Origin: Welwitschia mirabilis
Lineage: Eukaryota; Gnetophyta; Gnetopsida; Welwitschiales
Length of the DNA stretch: 64,000 nt
Assembly (NCBI GenBank): GCA_051453625.1
Contig: JBOZIK010000001.1
Span: 127,549,801 to 127,613,800, forward strand
Direction of reading: 5' to 3'
The notes beneath the pieces are model-generated. The model was not told the DNA's origin. It did not search any database and saw only the letters and a list, made by a program, of their open reading frames with translations. Within the stretch, counting starts at the first letter, position 1, and each line of letters opens with the position of its first letter. Below, piece after piece: positions 39,762 through 51,181 of the stretch. The position numbers and the translations under genes are program-made.

Positions 39762-39825
39762 TAGGCTTAAACTTATGACCTCCAAGTTAATGACTAAAAG
39801 CCTTAACCACTACATTAAGCGATGG
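39762..39825 (-). repeat. tRNA-like remnant, possible SINE head
   Basis: On the minus strand TAGTGGTTAAGGC resembles a pol III A box, and about 30 bp later GGTCATAAGTTTAAGCC resembles a B box (GGTTCGAGCC with transitions). Spacing and order fit a tRNA-derived head as in plant SINEs. No second copy or poly-A tail was found in the window, and it does not fold convincingly as a working tRNA. Confidence 0.35.
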
Positions 39826-40625
39826 TGGCTAATTTTATATGCTAATAAAAACCATAAAAAACATTGTGTGTTGCCTACAAGTAGCATAGTAGAATAGTCT
39901 CGGATTGGGCAGGTGAGAGAAGATGTAGACAGAAGAGAAAAAGATAACTAATGAATAGCAAGTAAGACTAGTGAGAGGACAGCACAAGTGGAAGGTGCCA
40001 ATCCATTATACCAAAGGTATGTGAAGCATAGCGGAGAGAAAATAGCCGTAATAATGCATAGTTGTAGGCTAATGAAGTGATAAGAAAGGTGGGCAGGGAT
40101 AAGTCGTAGTAGCAAAGCCTGACAAGTGGAGTGTAGAAGTCGGGGCATGATAGGGCACTAGTAGATTACAAGAGGAGTAAGGCATGACCATGAGGTAGAT
40201 TGAAACTATGACAATAGATAGGTACATAAGCAGACTGTGAGAAGAGACATGTCCCCTTTTGTTTTTACAAAAATGAATTTTATAAAATAAAACTTTAAAA
40301 AATAAGCACCTCCTTTTAAAAGAAATAAATTTTATACTTTACCTCCTCTTCTTTCAAAAATAAATAATATGGCTTCTTTTCAACAAAAATAAGTTGTATT
40401 TTGCCCCTTCATTAAAAAATTTTGGATTTTTCTTTTAAAAGAAATACTTTTAGAAAAAAGAAAAATAAAATATAGTAAAAAAACAATAAGGCTAGGAGAG
40501 AAAAAGAAAAGGCCAAAAGAGAAACTCAAGAAGCCCTTGAAGAGGATCCAAAAACTCCAAAGAGGCCTCAAGAAGTCTCAAATTTCAAGGATAGTAAAAG
40601 ACAGATACACAAGGTCTCCTCCAAA
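39826..40625. other. Unassigned stretch
   Basis: This is slightly less AT-rich up to about 40250, then A/T runs. Short minus-strand frames here have no recognisable motif. Confidence 0.3.
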
Positions 40626-40950
40626 GATTTGATACCACTTGTTGAAAAATAGAAGAGCAAAAAATATGAGCTAGATTTCCCAAAAATTAAATCTTTACTT
40701 CTCCAAAATATTCTCTATTTTTTATCACAAAGAAGATCTTGCTTATAAAGGCAAGCACCCCATTAGGATTTCACTACAGTTTTCACATCCCCCTAGCCAT
40801 AGGACCATGGTGCGCATACAAATCTTAGTAAGTCATTATAGTCAAGTTTCTTTAAGATTCCATTATTTACTAACTTTTATCTCTATGAAGATATGTTTTA
40901 ATTCTTTATACCAAAGATTAGAGGAGTTTTCATTAATAATATCATATTTA
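40626..40950 (-). mobile_element. Primer site and LTR end of another minus-strand copia-type element
   Basis: The minus strand reads TGGTATCAAATC at 40626-40637, with LTR-like sequence starting TGTTGAAAAATAG at 40640 on the plus strand, the usual layout of a 5' LTR end before a primer site. The element's interior would lie to the left but has no readable gag. The right edge is unclear; copia protease sequence begins at about 40951. Confidence 0.4.
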
Positions 40951-41360
40951 TTACCCCATTTCTTTATCATGTAGAGTTAAAAGATCACATTTAAAAGTAG
41001 GGTCTAATTTAAATCTACATAAGTTATTAAGCAAAATTTCCAGAACCACCAACTTGCTATTTTTCATAAAAACAATAGTTGAATCATGAAAATTAAAAAA
41101 ATATCCAATATAAATAAATCTTGGAATAGAAATCAAATTTCTAGAAAATGATGGAACATAAATGATATTTTCAAGATATAATAGAAAGCTGGATTTTAAG
41201 GCAAGCCTATAATTTTCCACTACTTTCACATGTAAATGCAACTAGTTTTCTGGATAAATGCCTTATGCACTTTATGATGGTTTTTTGAGGTTTAGAAGGC
41301 CCTACATAATAATGGCGATGTAAATTGTAGTAGTCGAATCAATCCACCAAGTATTATCAA
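40951..41360 (-). pseudogene. Copia protease and GAG-pre-integrase region
   Basis: Near 41305-41350 the minus strand reads WWIDSTTTIYI, where the family has WWIDSGATxHI: the catalytic DSG has become DST and His is now Tyr. Further on, LYLENIIYVPSFSRNLISI is the well-known copia stretch between protease and integrase. The frame 41241-40951 stays open for 96 codons. Integrase and reverse transcriptase are absent; the sequence is cut at about 40950 by the neighbouring LTR-like block. Confidence 0.65.
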
Positions 41361-41399
41361 GAACTTCAATAAAATAAGACTTACGACATACAAATGTAA

Positions 41400-42104
41400 A
41401 TTTACTTTTCTTTTTAAGCCATTTTTCCTACTTAGTGCTATTTTTCTTCAAGTATCCCTTCTTCTTGCAAAAGTAGCATTTATGTTTATTGCCACTCTAC
41501 TTCATTTGTACATTTTCATTTTTCCTTTTTCTAGGAATACCTTTTTCTTTCTTAGCATTTCCTTTAGCATGAATCACATATTTACCACATTTAAGTATCT
41601 TATGCTTCAACTTCTTCTCCTCCTATACATAAACGGCTAATATCTTAGTAATTAATCATTTTTCTTTATGTGTATTATAACTTATTTTAAATGGTTCATA
41701 TTCTGTAGGGAGAGAGTTAAGAATAAAATGCATAAGAAATGAATCATGAATATCAACCTCTCTAGTCTTTAATTTAGTGGCAATGTCCCTTATTTCCATA
41801 ATTTATTCACATATACTCTTGCTTTTGTTATATGTCATGCTTGAAATTTTATTCATTAAGATGTTGGATAATGTTTTATTGGAGCTTACATAATGGCCTT
41901 ATCACATTCTAGGATTAAATCCCTAATGCTTTTTCTCATATTAGACTTGGTAAGCATAAGACTCAAGCAATTGGATTGCTTCCATTTGTCATAACCAGCC
42001 TTTCCATTTGGTGTACTTGGTTCTGTGGGAGTGTTTGGTTCATCACACAGAGCATCAAGTTTAGATCCATTCACCCCAAAGTTAAAAGAACTTGATCTTT
42101 CCAA
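41400..42104 (-). pseudogene. Copia gag, nearly complete but with stops
   Basis: Starting at 42104 it reads a 72-residue frame with DKWKQSNCLSLM (gag N-terminal core). Then follow HFILNSLPTEYEPFKISYN and a zinc knuckle at 41437-41478 (CYFCKKKGYLKKN, where the family has H for the Tyr and C for a later Ser). KEKW has become KEK-stop (TGG to TGA), and a Gln has become TAG in VQEE. This is the best-preserved gag in the window. It runs straight into the protease remnant on its left. Confidence 0.75.
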
Positions 42105-44085
42105 ATAGAATAGTTTTTACCAAATAACATTTGAATATGATATGAATCATTAAGGTGAGTAGTGATAGGAGCAACTGTAATACTTAAATAAACATGTATC
42201 AACATAATGACAAATTTAAATACAATAGTAATTTCAAAACTTTCCTATAGATAGAGCCCGCTAACATGCATAAAATTTACTCCTTTAAGATTGGGAAACA
42301 TAAAAACTAAAACAAAATATTCCATACCTGTGGACATAGGGGAAATTCCCTTTTTTTGATGTTTTAGTTTACCATCTTATTCTAATTAACTCACTAAAAT
42401 AATCATCTCCTATAGGCCAAGTAACTACTTTAATGAATTACTTACGAACGTTAAATGTCATTATTTTAGTCACTAATCCAAATGTGAATAAAATTTTATA
42501 CATTATAATGATTTAAGATGCCACGACTACTCTTAAATATTTGATGTCTCCTTTGCTTATAATGACATCATGAATAGATGTTTGAACTAGAATGGTCATT
42601 TTATTTATAAAAAAACCAAAAACTCAACACATTGATTTGAAACAAGATACTATTTCAAGTCACGCAAGAATTTAGCTTCAGCTTGCTTATACAGGAATGT
42701 GTTATGGTTGATCATAACTCAATATTTACATTGAGAGAAAATCAATTTAATCGGATTTACATGAAGTAATGGAAATAAATAGATCCATAGATCTTTTTTA
42801 GCATATGTGTTTTAAAGTGCTTAAATGACATCCATGAACGTGAACAAAATACTTTTGTATAACAAGGTAAAAAGGTCAGGCCTCTTTTGTAGTAAGGTCT
42901 TGGGTTTGTAATTGTTTGTAAACAAATTTAACAATTAGAAGAAAATGAATTATTCCAATAAGGCCTTAGTAAATAATATAATACCTAATAGTAGATAAAG
43001 AACTTACAATGTACACAAACATTCAACAAAGGATACAAACATTCAAGAGAACATCTAGATGCTCATAACGCATCAAAATTTGACTCATTCAAAATGCATT
43101 ACTCAAGAATACTCTTAAAACATGATTTCATTAACCTCCATGAAACCCTAAAAGTTCTACATTAGATCAAATGCCAGAGAAACCCTAGGAATGAAACCTA
43201 AGGGCCAAATTTAGATAAAGATAGGTTAAAACACAATGAAAGAAGAGTGAATCAAATTTGAGGTTCCATAGAATGGAAGAATAAAAGATGCGTTAGACTT
43301 GGATAAGCTAGCGTAGATAGAAAGATAAACATTTTTATGAAGTTGCGTGGATTCCAACCAAATTTTCTCCTCTTTTTGTTTTGAACTATTTCCAAAGGAC
43401 GAAGAAGGCGAGGAAGAATAAAAGAGAGAAGGGAAAGAAAGGGAAAATGGATTAAGTGGAAATAGGAATAAAAAATGGATTAAGTGGAAATAGGAATCAA
43501 ACTAGAGAACTCACTTATAATTATGTGCATTAGATGAATATCAAAATGATTTCCCAAATAATCTATTTTACCCTTTAGACAACGATAGTGCTTTAGACAT
43601 GGAGGGAAATATGAAACACAATAGAGCATAGGGATAAATCAAAGAAGACTTTTAATAGCATGCAAGCCTTAGGCCTTTCCACTTTCATAATAACAAGAAA
43701 ACAAAAGATAGCTAATATTATATAAGAACTCTTTCTTAAGAAGCAAGATACATTTGATAAAATGGAAAGCAAGCAAAGCAAGAGAAGAAGCACAAATCTC
43801 TTAAAGGAAAACAAAATATAATGTAAAATGTAAGATCATACAAGATTCGATGGCATGAATTAACAAAGCAATAGATCCATAAAAAGAGAACATAGAAGTT
43901 ATCTAACATGAGAGCACAAAGAAATAAAGTTTGAAATCCAAAATTGCAACACTGATTCTGCTCCATTTCATTTCGACATAGATTAAAAAAAAAAAAAAAG
44001 AATCGTAAACATGAAAGACTGAATTCCAAAAAATGTCGATTCTAGGAACTCAACATTATTAAATTAAACAACAAGGCTAGAAGGT
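42105..44085 (-). other. Probable leader region of the minus-strand copia element
   Basis: It lies between gag and the primer site. Nothing coding is visible. A 28-bp unit, AAATGGATTAAGTGGAAATAGGAAT plus spacer, is duplicated at 43445 and 43473, and there is a 15-16 A run near 43985. Two kilobases is long for a leader, so other insertions are likely. Confidence 0.3.
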
Positions 44086-44098
44086 GGCTTTGATATCA
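44086..44098 (-). other. Primer-binding site of the minus-strand copia element
   Basis: The minus strand reads TGATATCAAAGCC, matching TGGTATCAGAGCC with two G to A changes. It directly follows the LTR end. Confidence 0.55.
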
Positions 44099-44101
44099 CA
44101 A

Positions 44102-44586
44102 TGTAGGAAATATTGAAAACACATAGAATCAAGTAAGTTGTAAGTAATTCTCCCATTCACCTAGTGGTCATGTTTTTATCACCTTCAAGAAATTTGTACG
44201 TCTCCTAGCCTGTGCCTTCTATAAGTATCTTGTAGTCTATGCCTTCATGCATGCCCTCAATTAATGGATTTACAAGCTCAAATAAGCTAGGGAAGTGACC
44301 CTTATAGGTTTAACTCGCACCTATTTAGGTTTAGCTAGTTTACCAACTTCAAGAAATCTGTAGGAATCTTCTAGCCTGTGCCTTCATGAATGCCCTCACT
44401 TGATGTATCCACAAGCTCAAATAAGCTAGGCTAAAGACCTTTACAATTTTTAACTGCCAACCCTTTAGGTTTAACTGACACCTTTTGTTACCTTCCATCA
44501 AGGTAAGTTCCATCATGTGAGCCATTTTAGAGATGCTTAATGTGTCTAACAAGTAATTCTGATTGTTATCGTTTCTTTGTCAAACA
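44102..44586 (-). repeat. 5' LTR of the minus-strand copia element
   Basis: On the plus strand it runs from TGTAGGAAATATTG to TTGTCAAACA, thus starting TG and ending CA on the minus strand. It holds an internal near-duplication of about 170-190 bp (44181-44340 and 44350-44500) sharing CTAGCCTGTGCCTTC and CAAGCTCAAATAAGCTAGG. The right boundary rests on the terminal motif only, since no second LTR is in the window. Confidence 0.45.
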
Positions 44587-45314
44587 TAATCAAAGTAAAA
44601 GTTTGACTAATTCCTAGTTTACAAGAACAAGGAGAAAAAAGGAAAACAAAGATAAAGGGGAGACAAATAAAGATATAACAATATACAATAAAGAAACCGA
44701 AAAAAATTCGAGGTATCCTATCATTTCAAATGTTCGTGCATTCTTGGATAGAACTTTTTTTCTTGATTCATTGTAAATTTTCACTAAATCCAAATTTGGG
44801 TGTTCAAATGTTTTAAAATGCCTTCCATTCTCTAACATTATTTAAGGACTGGAAAATATCACGTGATGTATTGAAAAAGAATGTTGGAATGCCATAATGG
44901 ACAATCCCAGACATTCGCCGTTTCAGTCACCTTCAGTAGAATATGATAGCTTCATTTAGAGGATTTAGGAAATTCAATTCGCATTCACGGAAAAGCAAAG
45001 TGTTTTTTATTATTCACATGCAAGACTAACAAATCACATTATGCGTTGGGTTCACTCCACTCCATGGTCAAACTCTCAGAAAGAGGGGGGTTGACGTTGG
45101 AAATTTTGTGTCCTCGTTTCTTTAGTGCCATACCCCAAAGGAATGAAGTTGACTAATATATTTAAAATTAAAAAGTTATAAACATTATTAGTTTAGGCAT
45201 CAGTGATTTGAAAGATTTAAACATCGACTAAAAGGAAGCTATTACTTGAAATTCACAGAGCTTCCAACTAAAAAAAGCGAAAATATTAATTAGAGAAATA
45301 TGAGGAAAGCGTGT
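44587..45314. other. Intergenic stretch downstream of the thaumatin-like gene
   Basis: No gene is seen. GC content rises toward the gene. No clear AATAAA polyadenylation signal could be fixed on the minus strand just after the stop codon. Confidence 0.35.
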
Positions 45315-45959
45315 CTAAGGAGGGGCACAAAAGCTGACTGTGTAGACACCGTGCTCCACCAACGAGGGCTTGACTAGGCCATTCAGAGAAAGCGGGCAAC
45401 GTTTCTTAAGAAGCTCATTGAACGCTGACGTGTTAGGTGACGTGGCACACCCTACACCTTTTCGTTTCTTCTTGATGACGTTGGCAGGCGGACACTCCGA
45501 CAACTGCAGGTTACACGACAGAATAGTCTTCCCTTGGAACGACACGTAGGCAGGCACGTTGAAGCCGGACTGCGCTGCGACCTCCGCGTTGAGAAGTCCG
45601 AAGGACATGCCGAACGTGATCATTGTCGCGGGTGTGCTCTTCGGCAGGTTCCACGGACACGTGGCGGTGCTGCACTCTCCAGAGTCGCAGGACGTGCCAT
45701 CCGCCCTGGCGCAGCCGGTCTTCACCCAGAGTGATGTGGCTTCCACGGTGTCCGTGGCGTCGTTGACGAGGCTGACTGTCGTGTTCTTGCCCGGCTTCAG
45801 CATCTTCGAGGCTGGACCTGCCGTCCAAGTGGCAGCACCACAGCCGTTCGTTATCACTGCTGTCAGATTTCGCACCAGCTGCGGCTCCCCTGACACCGTT
45901 ACTGCCAGAACCATCACCGCCACGTGGAGCGCTGCAACGACTCGCGTTCCAGAAGCCAT
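45315..45959 (-). CDS. Thaumatin-like (PR-5 family) secreted protein, 10-Cys type
   Basis: This is a single-exon frame of 214 residues. The start at 45959 is preferred over the in-frame ATG at 46085 because it follows a TATA box by about 55 bp and begins a clear signal peptide (hydrophobic 7-22, likely cleaved near Gly24). Family marks are VITNGC near 40, the C83-C101 cluster, GFNVP at 132-136, LLKKRCP near 188 and the C-terminal YTVSFCAPP. There are ten Cys (40, 83, 91, 96, 101, 149, 156, 171, 188, 211) rather than the usual 16; the Cys-rich domain II is missing, replaced by a basic KKKRKG stretch. The family's acidic cleft is not intact: the D(I/Y)S motif before GFNVP reads NAEVAAQS. Sites for N-glycosylation are at Asn31, 59 and 176. 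The family includes antifungal and stress-induced apoplastic proteins; the activity of this member is unknown. It is strongly GC-rich against its AT-rich surroundings, with no damage visible. Confidence 0.85.
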   Translation of the reverse strand: MASGTRVVAALHVAVMVLAVTVSGEPQLVRNLTAVITNGCGAATWTAGPASKMLKPGKNTTVSLVNDATDTVEATSLWVKTGCARADGTSCDSGECSTATCPWNLPKSTPATMITFGMSFGLLNAEVAAQSGFNVPAYVSFQGKTILSCNLQLSECPPANVIKKKRKGVGCATSPNTSAFNELLKKRCPLSLNGLVKPSLVEHGVYTVSFCAPP

Positions 45960-45984
45960 TTCCTCTCGCTGTTGGAGTTCTCGT

Positions 45985-46019
45985 GGGGGTCCGTAGGCGC
46001 GGTGGTGAAAGATTTTATA
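45985..46019 (-). promoter_or_regulatory. TATA box of the thaumatin-like gene
   Basis: The minus strand reads CTATAAAATC at 46011-46020. Transcription would start about 30 bp downstream (near 45985), leaving a leader of about 25 bases before the ATG at 45959. Other promoter elements were looked for and none stood out. Confidence 0.6.
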
Positions 46020-46085
46020 GGCCGTAAGTGCGGAAATTGCGGCGTGTTTTAACCCTTTACTTTTTATTTTGCTTCTCGTGATCAT

Positions 46086-48157
46086 ACAGGGAAGAGTGTG
46101 CGATAAGACCCTGCGATATTTTGTGGAGAAGTGGTGTTTGCTTTCGGAAACATCGGATAAGGTAATTATGGAATTAAAGGCTTATGAAAATCATTGTATT
46201 GCCAACCTATAAAATTACACGGTGACGATTGCGATGTCCCTAGGATGGGAGGATTCTTAGAGGATGCTATTAGTGATAGTTGTTATACCTAAATCTTATA
46301 ACAAGAATTATTTTTCGCCTTAATAAAACGAATAGCCTCTATTAATCAATAGTTTTGTTACTTGGGTTCATTTTGGAAAAATTCGTATGGTACAAAGGAT
46401 GTTCAGCAATATTCAAACGTAGATATTGGAACTAAGAACTAACTCTAGGTATAATATATCAATTAGCGGGTTTATAAAACTAATAACCTTTTTTTGTAGG
46501 AGTTCATTAACCAAATTAATGTTCATAAATACAAGAATCCTTAGGTTTATGAAAGCATCCTTTTAAGTCATTGTTCACTTCGACTCAAAATAATGAAAAG
46601 GTATCTCAAACTTGTTTACCCCTAATTACATCATCTTTGAAAACAATGTGTAACTGACCTCTTACACAAATCTCTAAAAGCAATTTCATGCTTGAATTTA
46701 GAAGATGAAAATGTTAATCTTTGTCATAGAATTTAACAACTTTACGAACTTAAGTGAAAAGAGGACTAGGGATTTGGATAGACAATTAATTTTAATAGCA
46801 CAAATGAAGAGGTATGTGACATACTTCAACTATGAATGCCTTTGTGACTTTGAATTATGACATTAAAAGAATAATGCATCTAAAATTACTTTATCTGTAG
46901 CTTGCTACATCTATGAAGGACAAGGCATATTAGTAAGGTAAGAAACAATAAGATCTTATGCAACGAAGTAAAAGACTCAAGGAAAGCAACTTAGAGATTC
47001 TACTAGAATGGATTCATAGAAGAGGGATAAGATGGCTTCTAATACATGTAACTAATCCCTCTTGAAGTGTAGGCATTATATTTTTGTAAGATGCATGTAA
47101 GCACGATTTTTATTCCTTTAATCCAACTTAAAATGTTGATGTAACAAGCAATTAAATTTTTCCCTTGAATGATTTGACATATTTTATGGTTTGATATAAC
47201 CACCATCATTTTACATTTGTTGTTTTGTTTGGATTATCTTAATTAGATAAATAGTTTTGTCTTTATGTTGTACAAAGATAGGTTACAAAGAAAAGTATCA
47301 TACATGTAATGGAATTTATCCCACATTGCTAAGGTGAATTGATATACCAATCATTCCAATTATAATAGACTCATCTTAAGGCAGATTGATGAAAGATTAA
47401 AATAGCTTAAAACCTCTTGAAAGAGATGAATGAAATGTCGCCACCTTGGAGAGTAAATTCTTTATGCCTCATATGTGCTTAAAAGATCATTGCATGCTCA
47501 ATTTCAGCTTTAAATTTAGTGCATGATTTAGTATCTTTCCTATTTTGTTCTTCTTTATGCTTCATTTTACATTATATGATCAAATGTTTTAGAGTTGAAA
47601 GAATACCACATCAGATATGTTAAAGACCTTATGATTGTGTTAAAATGAAAGAATCCTTAAGTAAATGACAAAGAATTTAAGTTAGATCTATAAAATTTAA
47701 TTAAAGATCTACAATCTTTGAAGTTTTAAAGTTGCATTTAAGAATTCAAAGGTATTATTGTAATATTTGATCACATAGAGGGAAATATTTTCATTATTTG
47801 AAGAAAGATCACAAAGAAGGCTAAATTTCTTAGTTTAAAATCATTTTGGAAGTTTTAGGATTCTAGATGCATAGATAGCCATCTTAACCCAAGGATTTGG
47901 ACATTAGAAAGTATTTTCATGTCATTTGAGCTCTTTCATTTCAGACACTTACTATTAAGAAAATAGATGGATGTAGAAAAATAAATTATGCAAGAAATGG
48001 TAGACACAAAGTTTACCCTAGGGAAAACATTTTCATTAAAAAAAAAAAAAAAAAGCAAAAGTGACTTCTAGATCAATTATTTTATAACTTCAACTTTAAT
48101 GTAAATCTCAAAGAGAATTACTATAATTTTCCAATTTAATATTTTCAGGCTAATTTG
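46086..48157. other. Upstream intergenic stretch
   Basis: No ORF, RNA gene or repeat family is recognisable here, apart from a run of about 16 A near 48040. The first hundred bases would contain the promoter of the thaumatin-like gene. Confidence 0.35.
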
Positions 48158-48257
48158 NNNNNNNNNNNNNNNNNNNNNNNNNNNNNNNNNNNNNNNNNNN
48201 NNNNNNNNNNNNNNNNNNNNNNNNNNNNNNNNNNNNNNNNNNNNNNNNNNNNNNNNN
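48158..48257. other. Assembly gap (100 N)
   Basis: There are exactly 100 Ns, a conventional placeholder size. The Athila-like sequence begins on its right side with no counterpart on its left, so the missing part of that element may be in the gap. Confidence 0.9.
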
Positions 48258-49915
48258 TTCTAAAGTTTGAAAACTTTTGGTTGAAAGCATACACTTCTCC
48301 ATAAATCTTCTCTTTTTAAGTTGGTAATAAAGGACATTCTTTATTACATGATAGTAATCTTTATATAAATCACAAGTTGGAACCATATTCTTTTTAGTTT
48401 CTACTTTTACATCTAAAATCATTTAAATGTACTTTGCTAATGTTGTCATGAAATCCTTAATTAATTTATTAATTCTTTTTTTGTTTTTACTTCCTTCTTT
48501 TCTTATTTCACTTTTTTAAGATCTTTTATGATTTGGCCTATAGTATTATTTTCTTTAGATATTGGTTTAGGCCATATTTGACTTACGTTTTCTATTTCCT
48601 TCAACAATATCTATAGATTTTCTATTGTTAGATTCATTAAATTTTCATCACATGAAAAATCTATAAGTTATTTTATTTGGATATTAAGTTCATAGTAAAA
48701 ATAGTTTATTAATTCTTTTTGAGTGAATGCATTAGCATAAATTGTAAAAAAAAATGGCTTATAAGTAAAAGCATAATCTTCATTAAGTTATTAATATGTT
48801 AGCTCTTTCTTTCTTTTTTTTATTGTTGTTTTACTCATAAATATTTTTACAAAGGCTTATTGAATTTGGTTCCATGTTTTTAAGATTTTATGTGGAATAA
48901 TTCTTAGCCATAATTTTTATTTTCCTTTTAATGTAATGGGAAAGATAATCATGTAAGTGTAATTTCTAATTTATTTTTTATCGTTTCCAGAAGCAAGCAC
49001 TAATTATTTGATGTCAACTATATGTTAAAGGAAATTTTCATCATTTTCTTCATTAAAAATAGAATATGCATTTAGATTTCTTAACTTGACATCATCACTA
49101 GGAGATAGGTTAAAAGAATTTTGGATTTTATGCTTTTTATTTGCAACTATTTCTTTAAGAGTGATATTAGAATTTGGATTTATAAGGGTAGTAGAGGTTC
49201 TGATCATGATAGGAGGATTAAGTAAAGCTACTTGTTTTTGTTTTTCACATAATTTGACATTACAATAAAACTATTTTCTTATAAACTTTCTTTTGAAAAA
49301 TTTTCTTTTAAAAAATTAGATTTAAAAATAATAAATGTAGAAAAATCTTCTTATTGAATTCTTAAAATATTTTGCATACCTAGGATGTGTATACCTAGGT
49401 TTATTTCATAGTCAATCAAGCCTTCTTAGATGTTTTCTTCAAGAAACAATTACTGTCTTTGATATTTTACCTTTTTACTAGAATTTATCATGTCCTAACA
49501 TGTTTACTTCTATTATGTAAGCATCATCTCTATGGTTGTTTGGATGACGTACTTAGATAATAGCAGATACAAAAAACTCGAAAATTAAAAATATCTAAAA
49601 TAGAATCATGAAATAACACAAAATAAAAATAGACATTCATCCACTGAATCATCTGGATAATAGATGAAATGATCAGAAAACCGTATTTCTTAAGAAAAAT
49701 AAAAAACCCTAAGTCATAAAGGCCATTATCACTGCACATCATCTAGATGATAATGGAGATGACATGGCATTATTTTCAAAATGTAAAATAAAAATTGCAG
49801 AAAGGAAAACGTATGCTTCTACTATAAGAATATAATACTATTACAGATAAAAACTTAAACTAAAGTCCAAAGCACTTACCTAAGTAACAATAATCCTCAA
49901 ACTCCAATTAGCCTT

Positions 49916-49933
49916 CCCTAGTAATGATGCTAA
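49916..49933 (-). other. Decayed primer-binding site, second Athila-like copy
   Basis: The minus strand reads TTAGCATCATTACTAGGG. Against TTGGCGCCGTTGCCGGGG every change is G to A or C to T. It confirms the primer-site call in the first copy independently. Confidence 0.7.
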
Positions 49934-49935
49934 GA

Positions 49936-51181
49936 TGTTATAGTATGTATTTGTATAAATATTACATTCTTAAATAAATCCTGTAAATTACAAATTTATA
50001 TAGATTTTACACAACACAACATACTAATATAAATGGAAGTGACTTAAGTGTCATACTTCCATTGATGGCATAGGTAAGAAGAAAAAGAATTGATTCCAAA
50101 AAAAAAAATACTTATGTAATCTTAAAGTAGATTAAAATAACAATGTAAACTTAATAATGTAAATGAATACACTTTGTAGATGAAATGCAAGTCATACTCT
50201 AAATGCAATTTCTATCCAATTATTGAATCAACCTATCATGGAGATTAAACCTATACAATTTAGATCAATTAAGGAAAGCCATAACTAGACCAAAACCAAT
50301 CTAAACTATCAGGTACATTAAATAGAATATGAAAACAATGTAAAGTTAATTTAGAAAATGAAATGTAATGCATCTAAACCAATAATATCAATATTAACAA
50401 AGGTTTCCCTCATGATCTGTATCATCAATGAAGCTATCATGAAATTGGAAACAACATAAACCATAAGGGAGATGTACATAACAAAAGATATAAAAAGAAA
50501 AACAAATTTTTGATTAAAATGAATCAACATCCATGTTATAAAGCAGCAGCATCTCAATGAAGGATACATAGCTCAACACCAAGGAATATCTTTGTGCAAC
50601 AATAATGAATAGATCTCCTATTCTTTGATCTCATATCACAAGAATTTCTAGTACCAAAGAAGATGAAAATGAAGTCAAGGATGAAGGAGGTATTTATTAC
50701 AAAATAGACTCCAAAATCAGCAAATACAAATAGGTATACTAACAATCCTAATAGAAACATAAGAAGATGCAAGTTACATGGCTAGATTTTAATGAAGTTT
50801 AGTGAAGCATTATTTTAGATGTCATCCTACTGGTCATCCAGACACTAGAGAAGATCATGCCACATCATATGAGTTCCGCATTAGCTACCAGATTGATTCA
50901 GTAAGCATTATTCTTAGATTAAATGTTTTTGTCATCCATTTAATTGTTTTGATAATTAGATGGATGATGGACTTTTTAAAAGTATTTCTTATGTTCCATT
51001 AGCCCCTTTAATTATAGGATTATAGCTTTAAAAAGAAAGTATTATAAATTACTTTAAATTCTATAAAATGTAATGAAGATATAGCTCTTTATTATCATCA
51101 AAACTAAGAATAAACCTATTTAATGTCCTATAAAACTACTTAAAATACCCTATCAAATACATACAATACGATAGCATGACA
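49936..51181 (-). repeat. 5' LTR, second Athila-like copy
   Basis: It is 1246 bp long, starting TGTCATGCTAT on the minus strand and ending just before the primer site. Its similarity to 27161-28429 runs along its whole length, with many substitutions. Confidence 0.65.

Larger units (their letters stand above)
48258..51181 (-). mobile_element. Second Athila-like Ty3/gypsy copy, 5' part
   Basis: From right to left: an LTR at 49936-51181 matching 27161-28429, a primer site at 49916-49933, then a decayed gag matching 25480-26790. The gag core 'W..vq.aF...F' lies near 48800-48960 but is poorly readable. The element is cut on its left by the 100-N gap, so protease and all of pol are missing. Confidence 0.65.

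Noticed and set aside
45511-45996. Open frames of 66-145 codons on both strands overlapping the thaumatin-like gene
   Set aside because: They are shadows caused by the high GC content of the real gene; they lack family motifs, while the minus-strand 214-residue frame has signal peptide, Cys pattern and TATA box.
45960-46085. Longer N-terminus of the thaumatin-like protein, starting at 46085
   Set aside because: It would run through the TATA box and put 42 non-hydrophobic residues before the signal peptide.
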